The position numbers were made by a program, and so were the translations under genes. A stretch of 64,000 bases of DNA from Pantoea deleyi (lineage in GTDB: Bacteria; Pseudomonadota; Gammaproteobacteria; Enterobacterales; Enterobacteriaceae), in NCBI RefSeq assembly GCF_022647325.1, contig NZ_CP071405.1, positions 682,001-746,000 on the forward strand. The letters are read 5' to 3'. Position 1 is the stretch's first letter. Each line of letters starts with the position of its first letter. Below, one piece after another: positions 25,553 through 34,508 of this stretch. The notes beneath the pieces were generated by a model. The model worked only from the letters and a program-made list of their open reading frames with translations, had not been told where the DNA came from and made no database searches.

Positions 25553-28402
25553 ATGGATAATCACTCAGATGTCATGTATCGCATGCTGGTACACAGCGTG
25601 ATCGACTACGCGATCACCATGCTTAAACCGGACGGAACGGTCGCCAGCTGGAACGACGGCGGTCAGCAGGTTCTGGGTTACCAGCCTGACGAAATCATCG
25701 GTCAGCCCGCCGCCCTGTTCTACAGCGAAGAGGATCGTCGCCGCGGTTATCCGCAGCGGGATCTCGGGATGGCGGTCAGCAACGGACGCGCGGAAAGCGC
25801 AGGCTGGCGCTGCCGTAAAGATGGCAGCACCTTCTGGGCTGAGGTGATGATCTATCCGATCCGCGACGATGCGAATCATCTGCTGGGCTTTTCGCTGGTC
25901 TGCCGGGACTGTACCCGACAGCAGGAGCAGCAGCGCAAAGAGCGTGAGCAGGAGATGCGCTTCCGTCTGCTGGTCGAGGGCGTCACCGATTACGCTATCT
26001 ACATGCTCGATCATGACGGCAACGTGGTGAACTGGAATGCCGGCGCGCAGCGCGCCAAAGGCTACGTGGCGGAAGAGATCGTCGGCCAGCACTTTTCCCG
26101 TTTCTACAGCGCCCAGGATCGTCTGAATCATATTCCCGAGCAGAATCTGCAGACCGCGTTCAGCACCGGCCGCTTTGAAGATGAAGGCTGGCGCTATCGT
26201 AAAGATGGCAGCGCCTTCTGGGCGCACGTGGTGATCGATGCGATCCGCGACGATCAGGGCAAACTGCTGGGCTACGCCAAAATCACCCGTGACTGCACGG
26301 AGCAGCAGCGCGTCCGCAGCGCGCAGCGGGAGCAGGAGGAGCGCTTCCGTCTGCTGGTGGAGGGCGTCACCGACTACGCCATCTACATGCTCGATATCGA
26401 TGGCGTGGTGGTGAACTGGAATGCCGGCGCGCAGCGCGCCAAAGGGTACAGCGCGGAGGAGGTGGTGGGGCAACACTTTTCGCTGTTTTACAGCGCACAG
26501 GAGCGGCTCAACCGGACCCCGGAAGCGAACCTCGGCATCGCACTGAAGACCGGCCGCTTTGAAGATGAGGGCTGGCGTTACCGCAAAGATGGCAGCGCCT
26601 TCTGGGCGCATGTGGTGATCGATGCCATCCACGACGATGGGGGCAGGCTGGTCGGCTTTGCCAAGATCACCCGCGACCGTACGGAGCGCCGTGAGCAGGA
26701 GCAGCAGATCCTGCGCGCCCGCGATCTGGCGGAAGCGCAGAGCGCTCAGAAAACCGCGCTCTCCCGCTTTCTGGATAACATCATCGCTAACATCCCCTCC
26801 TGCGTGATTGTCGAAGATGCCATCACCCGTGAGATCCTGCTGGTCAATGATCGCACGCAGCAGCTTTTCGGCCTGTCAAAAGCGCTGATCGTCAACAAGC
26901 GCCCGCACGAATGCATGTCGCCTGAACTCAGCGACTACTTTAACAATCTGGCCGACGTTGCGCTGCGCAGTGAGGGCGTCCATGAACGCGAGCAGCTGCT
27001 GATGACCGCCAGCGGCGAACGGATCCTGCATACCCGCGCGAAAGCGATTAGCGGGCAGGATGCCCGCCGCAACTATCTGATGCTGCTGGTGGAGGATGTC
27101 ACCGATCAGCGCGCCGCCGATGCCCGGATTCACCATATGGCGCATCACGACAATCTGACCAGCCTGCCGAACCGCATTCTGTTCCGGCAGCGGCTGAGCG
27201 AGGCTCTGCGCATCGCCGGTCAGACAACGCAGCAGAGTGCCGCGCTCTGCCTTGACCTCGACCATTTTAAAAATGTGAACGATGCGCTGGGTCATCAGAT
27301 TGGCGATGAGCTGCTGCGCAGCGTGGCAAAACGGCTGCGCAGCGCGCTGCGAGACCAGGATACGCTGGCGCGCATCGGCGGCGATGAGTTCGCTATCGTG
27401 CTGCCGCTGATCGGCAGCAGCGACGAGGCGAGCATCGTGGCGCAGCGCCTGATAGAGGCGATTCGTCCGCCGGTCAACATCGAAGGCCATAATCTGTCGG
27501 TCGGGCTGAGCGTGGGGATCGCGCTCAGCACCACCATCACCGATACGCCGGAGCAGCTGCTGCGCTGTGCGGACATGGCGCTCTATGAAGCCAAGCGCAA
27601 CGGCCGTAACCGCTACGAGCACTTTACGCTGGAGATGGACGACCTGGCGCGCAGCCGGCGGCTGATTGAGAACGATCTGCGCGATGCCATCAGCGGCGGT
27701 CACCTGCGGCTCTACTATCAGCCGATCACCAACGGCGATCATCACACCATCATCGGCTACGAGGCGCTGATGCGCTGGCACCATCCGATTCGTGGCCTGA
27801 TCATGCCCAACGACTTTATCCCGATCGCCGAAGAGACCGGCCTGATTCATATGCTGGGGGCGTTTGCGCTCTATGAAGCCTGCCGTGAAGCGGCGAGCTG
27901 GGAAGGGGAGCAGTCGGTCTCGGTCAACCTATCCCCGCTGCAGTTTAAAAACAGCTCGCTGGTGTCGGTGGTCGAAGGCGCGCTGAAGGAGTCGGGGCTG
28001 GATCCGGTGCGGCTGGAGGTGGAGATCACCGAATCGGTGCTGCTGGATGATTCGCTGGGCAATATCCGCACCCTGCAGAATCTCAAGGCGCTGGGCGTGC
28101 AGATCGCGCTGGATGACTTCGGCACCGGCTATTCATCGCTGAGCTACCTGCGATCCTTTCCGTTCGACAAGATCAAAATCGACAAGTCATTCATCACGGA
28201 TATGGGCGACAGCCGCGAGGCGCTGGCGATTATCCGGGCCATCACCGGCATGAGCCGCAGTCTGGATATCCAGATCACTGCCGAAGGGGTGGAGAGCGAT
28301 GAGCAGTTCGTGCGGCTGCGCGAAGAGGGATGCACCCTGTTTCAGGGCTTCCTGTTCGGCCGCCCTCAGCCGTCGGAACTGCGGCTGAAAACCCTGGATT
28401 AA
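25553..28402 (+). CDS. Soluble multi-PAS GGDEF-EAL c-di-GMP protein
   Basis: This 949-aa cytoplasmic protein has four PAS-type sensor domains (about 10-120, 136-252, 263-378 and 403-520), then GGDEF (609-613) and EAL (737-739). GGDEF is intact with an RxxD inhibitory site (RDQD) just upstream. EAL is intact with DDFGTGYSSLSYL and EGVES. PAS2 and PAS3 are nearly identical, pointing to a recent internal duplication. The start is set at ATG 25553; a TTG at 25460 is in frame but would add 31 residues of no family resemblance. No membrane helix is seen. The stop overlaps the LacI-type gene by 4 bp. Confidence 0.92.
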   Translation: MDNHSDVMYRMLVHSVIDYAITMLKPDGTVASWNDGGQQVLGYQPDEIIGQPAALFYSEEDRRRGYPQRDLGMAVSNGRAESAGWRCRKDGSTFWAEVMIYPIRDDANHLLGFSLVCRDCTRQQEQQRKEREQEMRFRLLVEGVTDYAIYMLDHDGNVVNWNAGAQRAKGYVAEEIVGQHFSRFYSAQDRLNHIPEQNLQTAFSTGRFEDEGWRYRKDGSAFWAHVVIDAIRDDQGKLLGYAKITRDCTEQQRVRSAQREQEERFRLLVEGVTDYAIYMLDIDGVVVNWNAGAQRAKGYSAEEVVGQHFSLFYSAQERLNRTPEANLGIALKTGRFEDEGWRYRKDGSAFWAHVVIDAIHDDGGRLVGFAKITRDRTERREQEQQILRARDLAEAQSAQKTALSRFLDNIIANIPSCVIVEDAITREILLVNDRTQQLFGLSKALIVNKRPHECMSPELSDYFNNLADVALRSEGVHEREQLLMTASGERILHTRAKAISGQDARRNYLMLLVEDVTDQRAADARIHHMAHHDNLTSLPNRILFRQRLSEALRIAGQTTQQSAALCLDLDHFKNVNDALGHQIGDELLRSVAKRLRSALRDQDTLARIGGDEFAIVLPLIGSSDEASIVAQRLIEAIRPPVNIEGHNLSVGLSVGIALSTTITDTPEQLLRCADMALYEAKRNGRNRYEHFTLEMDDLARSRRLIENDLRDAISGGHLRLYYQPITNGDHHTIIGYEALMRWHHPIRGLIMPNDFIPIAEETGLIHMLGAFALYEACREAASWEGEQSVSVNLSPLQFKNSSLVSVVEGALKESGLDPVRLEVEITESVLLDDSLGNIRTLQNLKALGVQIALDDFGTGYSSLSYLRSFPFDKIKIDKSFITDMGDSREALAIIRAITGMSRSLDIQITAEGVESDEQFVRLREEGCTLFQGFLFGRPQPSELRLKTLD
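25957..26700. repeat. Tandem duplication of a PAS-encoding segment
   Basis: The DNA from about 25957 recurs from 26341, an offset of 384 bp or exactly 128 codons. Long identical runs are shared, for example the segment coding NWNAGAQRAKGY and GRFEDEGWRYRKDGSAFWAH. Confidence 0.8.
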
Positions 28403-29463
28403 TCGTAGAGGCCATGCTGCTGCACCGGTGCATGACTGAGGTTATCCCGGATGCGGCGCACCGAGTCACGCACCACCAGCCTGCCATTCAGCAGCAGGCT
28501 GCCCGTGGGCGTGCCGGGATTCAGGCGCATCTCCTGCAGCAGCTTCACGGCGGCGGCCCCCAGCTCATCCCGCGGCACCTGCACCGAGGTCAGCGGAATA
28601 TCGTGGATGGTCGCCAGATTGAAGCCATCCATGCTCATCACTGAAATATCCTGCGGCACCCGCAGCCCGGCCTGCTGCAGCGCACTCACCGCCCCGGCGG
28701 CAATATAGTCGCCGCTGGCGAGAATGGCGGTAGGGCGCAGCGTGTCCGGGCAGTGGCGCAGATAGTCACCGAGGCGTTCCGCCGCTTCATGGCTGCTGAA
28801 ACTGTTCAGGGTCAGCAGATGCTGGCGGCTGTCAAAGCGCAGATTCATCGCGTGCCAGGCGTCGCGTACCCCCTGCAGCCGCTGTTCCATGGTGTAGCGG
28901 CGCAGGCAGTGCAGCGACAGGATCTGCCGGTGGCCCTGCTCAAACAGGTAGCGCGCGGAAAACTCGCCAATCAGCTGATGATGGGGGGAAACCGACGGCA
29001 GACGCATCCGGCGATCGCGGGCGTTAATCAGCACGCAGGGCTTGTGCATCTCCGCCGCCAGCTGATGAATATGCTCATCGTCGATGCCGATCAGGATGGC
29101 CGCCTCAGTCTGCTGCATTTTATCGATAAACAGGGCGGCATCGCTTTCAATCTCCTCCAGCGGGCAGAAGCGCAGCCGCACCTCATGCGGCTCCACGGCC
29201 TGGCCGATCCCCTGAATCACCTTGTAGTAGAAGATGTCGCTGCGCACATCAAAGGCGCGGGGCGGGGCAAACACCATCAGATCATTCAGCAGCAGGCGAC
29301 CGCTGTGCAGGTTATCCAGCACGCCCTGCTGCTGCGCCACGGCCAGCACCTTGTCGCGCGTGGCGGGCCGGGTATTGGCTTTGCCCGCCAGCACCCGCGA
29401 CACCGTACTTATAGAGACACCGCTCAGGGCCGCAATTTCGCTGACTTTCAGCCTTTGTTTCAT
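28399..29463 (-). CDS. LacI-family transcriptional regulator
   Basis: This 354-aa protein has the LacI DNA-binding head at its N-terminus (LKVSEIAALSGVSISTVSRVL, hinge helix following) and a periplasmic-binding-protein-like effector domain (about 60-340). It is divergent from an MFS transporter and a GH31 glycosidase gene, which it probably represses until a sugar effector binds. A perfect 16-bp palindrome at 29489-29504 lies just upstream of its own start and is a candidate operator. The closest paralogue in E. coli is not clear to me. It converges on the PAS-GGDEF-EAL gene. Confidence 0.9.
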   Translation of the reverse strand: MKQRLKVSEIAALSGVSISTVSRVLAGKANTRPATRDKVLAVAQQQGVLDNLHSGRLLLNDLMVFAPPRAFDVRSDIFYYKVIQGIGQAVEPHEVRLRFCPLEEIESDAALFIDKMQQTEAAILIGIDDEHIHQLAAEMHKPCVLINARDRRMRLPSVSPHHQLIGEFSARYLFEQGHRQILSLHCLRRYTMEQRLQGVRDAWHAMNLRFDSRQHLLTLNSFSSHEAAERLGDYLRHCPDTLRPTAILASGDYIAAGAVSALQQAGLRVPQDISVMSMDGFNLATIHDIPLTSVQVPRDELGAAAVKLLQEMRLNPGTPTGSLLLNGRLVVRDSVRRIRDNLSHAPVQQHGLYD

Positions 29464-29488
29464 TCTGTGATCGCCTTCAAATCTGCCG

Positions 29489-29504
29489 ATGAAAAATTTT
29501 TCAT
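29489..29504. promoter_or_regulatory. Perfect palindrome, candidate operator of the LacI-type regulator
   Basis: ATGAAAAATTTTTCAT is a perfect 16-bp palindrome between the divergent regulator and transporter genes. Its AT-rich centre differs from the central CG of most LacI-family operators, so the assignment is tentative. Confidence 0.45.
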
Positions 29505-29686
29505 GACCTGCTAAATCGCTTCAGATAAGGGTCAGGAGGCCATTTTTCGCCCCCATTCAGCCTGCCATGAAAAGAGTTGCAAAAAAGAGGCTGTACCCGC
29601 GTTTCGCACTTTTTTAAGTTCGAAAAAAGGACACGCGGTACGCCAGCAGGCGGTGTGCGTAATCAATGGCAATAAGGAGTGGCACG

Positions 29687-30997
29687 ATGAGCCTCGAATC
29701 GACAACCAAACCCATTAGTGCTTCGCGCACGGTGCGCGTGATCAAAAATTTACGCTGGTGGATGCTGGGGATGTTTCTGCTGGGGGTAACCGTCAACTAC
29801 ATCACCCGCAACTCGCTCGGCATTCTGGCGCCGGAGCTGAAAACCAGCCTCAACATGACCACCGAGCAGTACTCCTGGGTGGTGGCGGCCTTTCAGCTCG
29901 CCTACACCCTGTTTCAGCCGCTGTGCGGCTGGCTGATCGACGTGATCGGCCTGAAGATGGGCTTTCTGATCTGCGCCCTGGTCTGGTCGGTAACCTGCCT
30001 GCTGCACGCGGGCGCCGGAAGCTGGCTGCATCTGGCCCTGCTGCGTTTTGTGATGGGCGCATCGGAAGCGGCGGCGACCCCGGCTAACGCCAAAGCCATC
30101 GGTGACTGGTTCCCGAAAAAGGAGCGGCCGGTCGCGGCGGGCTGGGCGGGCGTCGGCTTTTCCATTGGGGCGATGCTGGCGCCGCCGATCATCTATGTCG
30201 CGCACATTACCTTTGGCTGGCAGGGCGCCTTTCTGCTGACCGGCGGGCTGGGGCTGCTGTGGGTCGGCCTCTGGTGGTGGGGCTATCACTCGCCACAGAA
30301 CCATCCCCGTCTTTCTGCGCAAGAGCGCGATTTTATCAATCAGGACAATGAGGCGGTGGGCGAAAAGCTGCCGTTCTTCACCGCGCTGAAAGTCATTGGT
30401 AAGGAGAAGAAGTTCTACGGTATCGCGATCCCGGCCTTTCTCGCCGAACCGGCCTGGGCGGTGCTGAGCTTCTGGGTGCCGCTCTATCTTGCCAACGAGC
30501 GCGGCATGGATCTCAAGCAGATTGTGATGTTCGCCTGGCTGCCGTTTCTGGCCGCCGATCTCGGCAGCGTCGCCAGCGGCTATCTGACCCGACTCTATGT
30601 GCGCTGCTTCGGCATGACCCGCGTGAACTCGATCGTCGCCAGTTCGGTGACCGGCGCGCTGCTGATGGTCTCACTGGCGCTGATGACCCTGGTGAAAGAT
30701 CCCTGGCTGGCGATCGCGCTGATCTCCGTGGGGGGCTTCGGGCATCAGGTGATCTCCTGCATGCTGAGTGCGCTGGTAGTGGAGCGTTTCGATCGCCGCC
30801 AGATGGCCACGGTCAACGGGATGCGCGGCTCCTGCGCCTGGATCGCCAGCTTTATCTTCTCGCTGATTATCGGTGTGACCGCCGATACCATCGGCTTCAA
30901 TCCCCTGTTTGTGGCGATGGGCTTCTTTGACCTGATTGGTGCTGTTTTCCTGGTGATGCTGATCGCCGAACGCCGCCAGCGCCCTGCTAACCTGTAA
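29687..30997 (+). CDS. MFS transporter of the anion:cation symporter (hexuronate, ExuT-like) family
   Basis: This 436-aa 12-helix transporter has ACS-family features: VNYITRNSLGILAPEL in helix 1, FQLAYTLFQPLCGWLIDVIG in helix 2 and GASEAAATPANAKAIGDWFP in helix 4-5. Relatives import hexuronates or other sugar acids with protons. ATG 29687 has AAGGAG 7 nt upstream and is preferred over the in-frame ATG at 29666. The GH31 gene follows after 10 bp, so transport and glycoside cleavage are probably coupled; a glycoside carrying a sugar acid or a related compound is a plausible substrate. Confidence 0.88.
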   Translation: MSLESTTKPISASRTVRVIKNLRWWMLGMFLLGVTVNYITRNSLGILAPELKTSLNMTTEQYSWVVAAFQLAYTLFQPLCGWLIDVIGLKMGFLICALVWSVTCLLHAGAGSWLHLALLRFVMGASEAAATPANAKAIGDWFPKKERPVAAGWAGVGFSIGAMLAPPIIYVAHITFGWQGAFLLTGGLGLLWVGLWWWGYHSPQNHPRLSAQERDFINQDNEAVGEKLPFFTALKVIGKEKKFYGIAIPAFLAEPAWAVLSFWVPLYLANERGMDLKQIVMFAWLPFLAADLGSVASGYLTRLYVRCFGMTRVNSIVASSVTGALLMVSLALMTLVKDPWLAIALISVGGFGHQVISCMLSALVVERFDRRQMATVNGMRGSCAWIASFIFSLIIGVTADTIGFNPLFVAMGFFDLIGAVFLVMLIAERRQRPANL

Positions 30998-31007
30998 GGA
31001 TACCGCG

Positions 31008-33368
31008 ATGAAAACTCTGAAGAACTGGACGCTGCACCAGCACGCCGATCACTTTGTTGAACTGAAGGTGGAAGATCGCCACTTCCTGCGGCTGTACGTG
31101 CTGGAGGATAAGCTGATGCGTGTGCTGCTGAAGCGCGACGGCGAGCTGGCGCTGAACCGTACCTGGAGCATCGCGCCGGAAGGGGATGTGCCGTGGGAGG
31201 GGCGCGACCGTGAGGCGCTGGATGGCTTCACGCTGCCCGCCTTTCAGCTGGTGCACGATGCGCAGCAGCTGCGGATCAGCACATCACGGCTGCGGGTGAC
31301 GGTGCATCAACCGCTCTGTCTGAGCTGGGAGCAGTTCGACGGTGAGAGCTGGCAGCCGCTGACGGCGGATCGCCACACCGGTGCCTATCTGCTCAATGCG
31401 CATGGCGATGGGGTCGAGCACTATCAGCGCCGTCAGCCGCAGGATCGGGTTTACGGTCTGGGCGAAAAGAGCGGTGACCTGAACCGGGCCGGTCGCCGCT
31501 TTGAGATGCGCAATCTCGACGCTATGGGCTATAACGCCGCCAGCACCGATCCGCTCTATAAACATATTCCGTTTACCCTGACGCAGCGTGACGGCGTCAG
31601 CTTCGGCCTGTTCTATGACAACCTCAGCAGCAGCTGGCTCGACCTGGGCAATGAGCTGGATAACTACCACCTGCCTTACCGCCGCTACCGCGCCGAGGCG
31701 GGCGATCTCGACTACTACATGCTGCTCGGCCCGACGCTGCTCGACGTCACCAAAGCCTTTGTCCGCCTGACCGGGCGCACCCTGTTTCAGCCGAAGTGGA
31801 GCCTGGGCTACAGCGGCTCCACCATGCACTACACCGACGCGCCCGACGCGCAGCAGCAGCTGCAATCCTTTATCCGCCTGTGCCGTGAGCATGAAATTCC
31901 CTGTGACTCGTTCCAGCTCTCGTCGGGTTATACCTCGATCAACAACAAGCGCTACGTCTTCAACTGGAACTACGACAAAGTTCCGAACCCCAACGCGCTG
32001 AGCGACGCCTTCCATGACGCTGGCATGAAGCTGGCGGCCAACATCAAGCCCTGCCTGCTGCAGGATCATCCGCGCTATCAGGAGGTGGCGGCGCAGGGGC
32101 TGTTTATTCGTGACTCGGAGCAGGATCGTCCGGAACGCTCGGTGTTCTGGGACGATGAGGGATCGCACCTCGACTTTACCCATCCGCAGGCGGTGCGCTG
32201 GTGGCAGGAGAACGTCACTCAGCAGCTGCTGGAAAAGGGCATCGATTCCACCTGGAACGACAACAACGAATATGAGGTCTGGGATGGCGAAGCCCGCTGT
32301 CACGGATTCGGTCAGCCGATCGCCATCAAGCACATCCGGCCAGTGATGCCGCTGCTGATGATGCGTGCCTCGATGGAAGCGCAGCAGCAGTTCGCGCCGC
32401 ACAAGCGGCCCTATCTGATCTCCCGCTCCGGCTGTGCCGGGATGCAGCGCTATGTGCAGACCTGGAGCGGCGACAACCGCACCAGCTGGCAGACGCTGCG
32501 CTACAACATCCGCATGGGGCTGGGGATGAGCCTCTCCGGGCTGTTTAACGTCGGTCACGACGTCGGCGGATTCTCAGGCGATAAGCCGGATGCCGAGCTG
32601 TTTGTGCGCTGGGTCCAGAACGGCATCATGCATCCGCGCTTTACCATCCACTCCTGGAATGACGATCACACGGTCAATGAGCCCTGGATGTATCCGGAGG
32701 TGACGCCGATGATCCGCGAGGCGATCCGGCTGCGCTATCGCCTGATGCCTTATCTCTACACCCTGGCGTGGCAGGCCAGTGCCGAAGATGAGCCGATGCT
32801 GCGGCCGACCTTCCTCGATCATGAGCAGGACCCGCAGACTTATCAGGCATGCGATGACTTTATGCTGGGACGTGACCTGCTGGTGGCCAGTGTGGTGGAG
32901 CAGGGCGCGCGCAGCCGTGAGGTCTATCTGCCCCGTCATCGCGGCGGCTGGTACGACTGGCACAGTGGCAGGGCGTTTGCGGGCGGCGAAACGGTCACTC
33001 TGGATGCGCCACTGGATCGGCTGCCGCTGCTGGTGCGGGCGGGCGCGGTGATCCCGCTGGGCAAGTGCGAAACCACCACCGATGCGCGTCGCGACACGGT
33101 GCGGCAGTGGCAGATCTGGCCTGCACCGGAAGGCGTGACCACCACCGGCGAAACCTTTGACGACGACGGCGAGAGCCACGGCTGGCAGCAGGGGAACGCC
33201 CTGTGGCTGAACTGGACACTCAGCAGCAGCGCCACCCGCATCGATCTGACGGTGGAGAAACGCGGAGATTATCAGCCGGCCTGGCGTGAGATCGCGCTAT
33301 TACTTCCGGCGGGCGAAAGCCGTGAGCTGTGGGTAAATGGCGAGAAAGCGGCAAGTTACCGGCTGTAA
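31008..33368 (+). CDS. Glycoside hydrolase family 31 (alpha-glucosidase / alpha-xylosidase type)
   Basis: This 786-aa cytoplasmic enzyme (no signal peptide) has the GH31 plan: N-terminal beta-sandwich, (beta/alpha)8 catalytic domain and C-terminal beta domains. The nucleophile is D418 in the motif WNDNNEYE, a variant of the usual W-x-D-M-N-E. The acid/base is probably D489 in TWSGDNRTSW. Retaining cleavage of an alpha-glycoside is expected; alpha-glucosidase, alpha-xylosidase and related activities cannot be told apart here. It is the second gene after the MFS transporter, under the divergent LacI-type regulator. Confidence 0.9.
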   Translation: MKTLKNWTLHQHADHFVELKVEDRHFLRLYVLEDKLMRVLLKRDGELALNRTWSIAPEGDVPWEGRDREALDGFTLPAFQLVHDAQQLRISTSRLRVTVHQPLCLSWEQFDGESWQPLTADRHTGAYLLNAHGDGVEHYQRRQPQDRVYGLGEKSGDLNRAGRRFEMRNLDAMGYNAASTDPLYKHIPFTLTQRDGVSFGLFYDNLSSSWLDLGNELDNYHLPYRRYRAEAGDLDYYMLLGPTLLDVTKAFVRLTGRTLFQPKWSLGYSGSTMHYTDAPDAQQQLQSFIRLCREHEIPCDSFQLSSGYTSINNKRYVFNWNYDKVPNPNALSDAFHDAGMKLAANIKPCLLQDHPRYQEVAAQGLFIRDSEQDRPERSVFWDDEGSHLDFTHPQAVRWWQENVTQQLLEKGIDSTWNDNNEYEVWDGEARCHGFGQPIAIKHIRPVMPLLMMRASMEAQQQFAPHKRPYLISRSGCAGMQRYVQTWSGDNRTSWQTLRYNIRMGLGMSLSGLFNVGHDVGGFSGDKPDAELFVRWVQNGIMHPRFTIHSWNDDHTVNEPWMYPEVTPMIREAIRLRYRLMPYLYTLAWQASAEDEPMLRPTFLDHEQDPQTYQACDDFMLGRDLLVASVVEQGARSREVYLPRHRGGWYDWHSGRAFAGGETVTLDAPLDRLPLLVRAGAVIPLGKCETTTDARRDTVRQWQIWPAPEGVTTTGETFDDDGESHGWQQGNALWLNWTLSSSATRIDLTVEKRGDYQPAWREIALLLPAGESRELWVNGEKAASYRL

Positions 33369-33390
33369 AAGCGGTGACAGGATGAAAATG

Positions 33391-33417
33391 CGTTCGGCCC
33401 CGGAAAGGGGCCGAACG
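33391..33417. repeat. Perfect 11-bp GC-rich hairpin between GH31 gene and ftnA
   Basis: CGTTCGGCCCC pairs with GGGGCCGAACG around GGAAA, 22 bp after the GH31 stop. No T-run follows. It probably marks the 3' end of both convergent transcripts, or protects mRNA (inference). Confidence 0.55.
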
Positions 33418-33533
33418 GGGCAGCGGGCAAACGCGGATTCGCGTCGCTGCCGGCGCCTGTTTCCGGCTGACGTCGCGTGATGACGGCGCCCGGTAAGGGG
33501 GCTGTCAGCGGTCTGACGCGGCCCGGATAACGA

Positions 33534-34040
33534 TTACTCTGCGTGGTTCTCGGTGCTCATGCGGCCCAGATCTTTATCGACCAGGAACAGGCCGTTGCCG
33601 CTGTTGCTGACCAGCGCCAGTTTATCCAGCACGGTTTTAAACAGCTTCTCTTCTTCATGCTGCTCGGCGACATACCACTGCAGGAAGTTAAAGGTGGAGT
33701 AATCCTGTGAGGTCATGGCGGCATGCGCCAGCTCGTTGATTTTGCGGGTGATCAGCTGCTCATGATCCAGCGCCTGCTCCAGCACTTCATTCAGCGAGGT
33801 GAACGCAACCGGCGGCGCGGCGATGGTGCCCAGTACCGGCATCGCACCGGTGTCGCTCAGGTAGTCAAACAGACGCTGCATATGCTGCATCTCTTCGCGT
33901 GAATGCATTTTCAGGAAGGAAGCGGCACCCTCGAAGCCTTTGTCGCTGCACCAGGCGCTCATTTGCAGATAAAGATTGGCAGAGAAAAATTCCAGGTTTA
34001 GCTGGTCGTTTAAACGTCCAGTCATTTCAGCAGTCAGCAT
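33534..34040 (-). CDS. ftnA: Non-heme ferritin FtnA
   Basis: FtnA is the cytoplasmic iron-storage ferritin with a ferroxidase centre. The 168-aa four-helix protein has the expected ligands: E17 ([10 protein letters not shown]), E50 and H53 (REEMQHM), E94 region ([11 protein letters not shown]) and the EQHEEEKLF motif with further Glu ligands. Length and sequence match E. coli FtnA (165 aa). It stands alone, convergent with the GH31 gene. Confidence 0.95.
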   Translation of the reverse strand: MLTAEMTGRLNDQLNLEFFSANLYLQMSAWCSDKGFEGAASFLKMHSREEMQHMQRLFDYLSDTGAMPVLGTIAAPPVAFTSLNEVLEQALDHEQLITRKINELAHAAMTSQDYSTFNFLQWYVAEQHEEEKLFKTVLDKLALVSNSGNGLFLVDKDLGRMSTENHAE

Positions 34041-34508
34041 GGCCGAGTCCTTTTAAAGAGATGTTAAATACAGAGTTTAAGCGGTGAATTATGCATCAGA
34101 GATGTTAGTAAAGTGAAGCCTTTTTCGTAAAAAAGGTGAATTTATCTGTTTGATTTAAATAGAATTATTTCGAAAATTGAATGCGACCAATTCTCATTTT
34201 TCCTCGCGGCCGGCCGGGCCATAAAGCCAGAAAAATCAGCACCATGATAGTGCGGACAGGCGGGCATCTGCGGGTGACGGGGGCACAGAAAACAGTGAAA
34301 AATCCCCCCTCGGCTGAGGTTCCGGCCTGATGAGGTCAGGACCTCAGGACACTCTGTCGCCACGCGACAGGCGCAATCACGCGGCCGCACCGCAGGCGCG
34401 ACGGGTCATCGTGCGGCTCTGGCATAGATCCTGCTTGAAACCGCATTCCCTTAGTCACACCTGCCTGCAATGGAAACGGGCAGTTAACCCGGTTTACAGG
34501 AGACGATC
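34041..34508. other. Intergenic region between ftnA and yjiH
   Basis: No gene supported. Two dyads sit upstream of yjiH: TGAGGTC/GACCTCA with a 2-nt centre (34331-34346) and CTGTCGC/GCGACAG with a 3-nt loop (34354-34370). They are candidate operator or leader structures. Confidence 0.5.
34331..34346. promoter_or_regulatory. Dyad upstream of yjiH-yjiG-amidohydrolase operon, candidate operator
   Basis: TGAGGTCAGGACCTCA has 7-bp perfect arms and a 2-bp centre, a form typical of dimeric regulator sites. No cognate regulator gene is adjacent. Confidence 0.4.
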
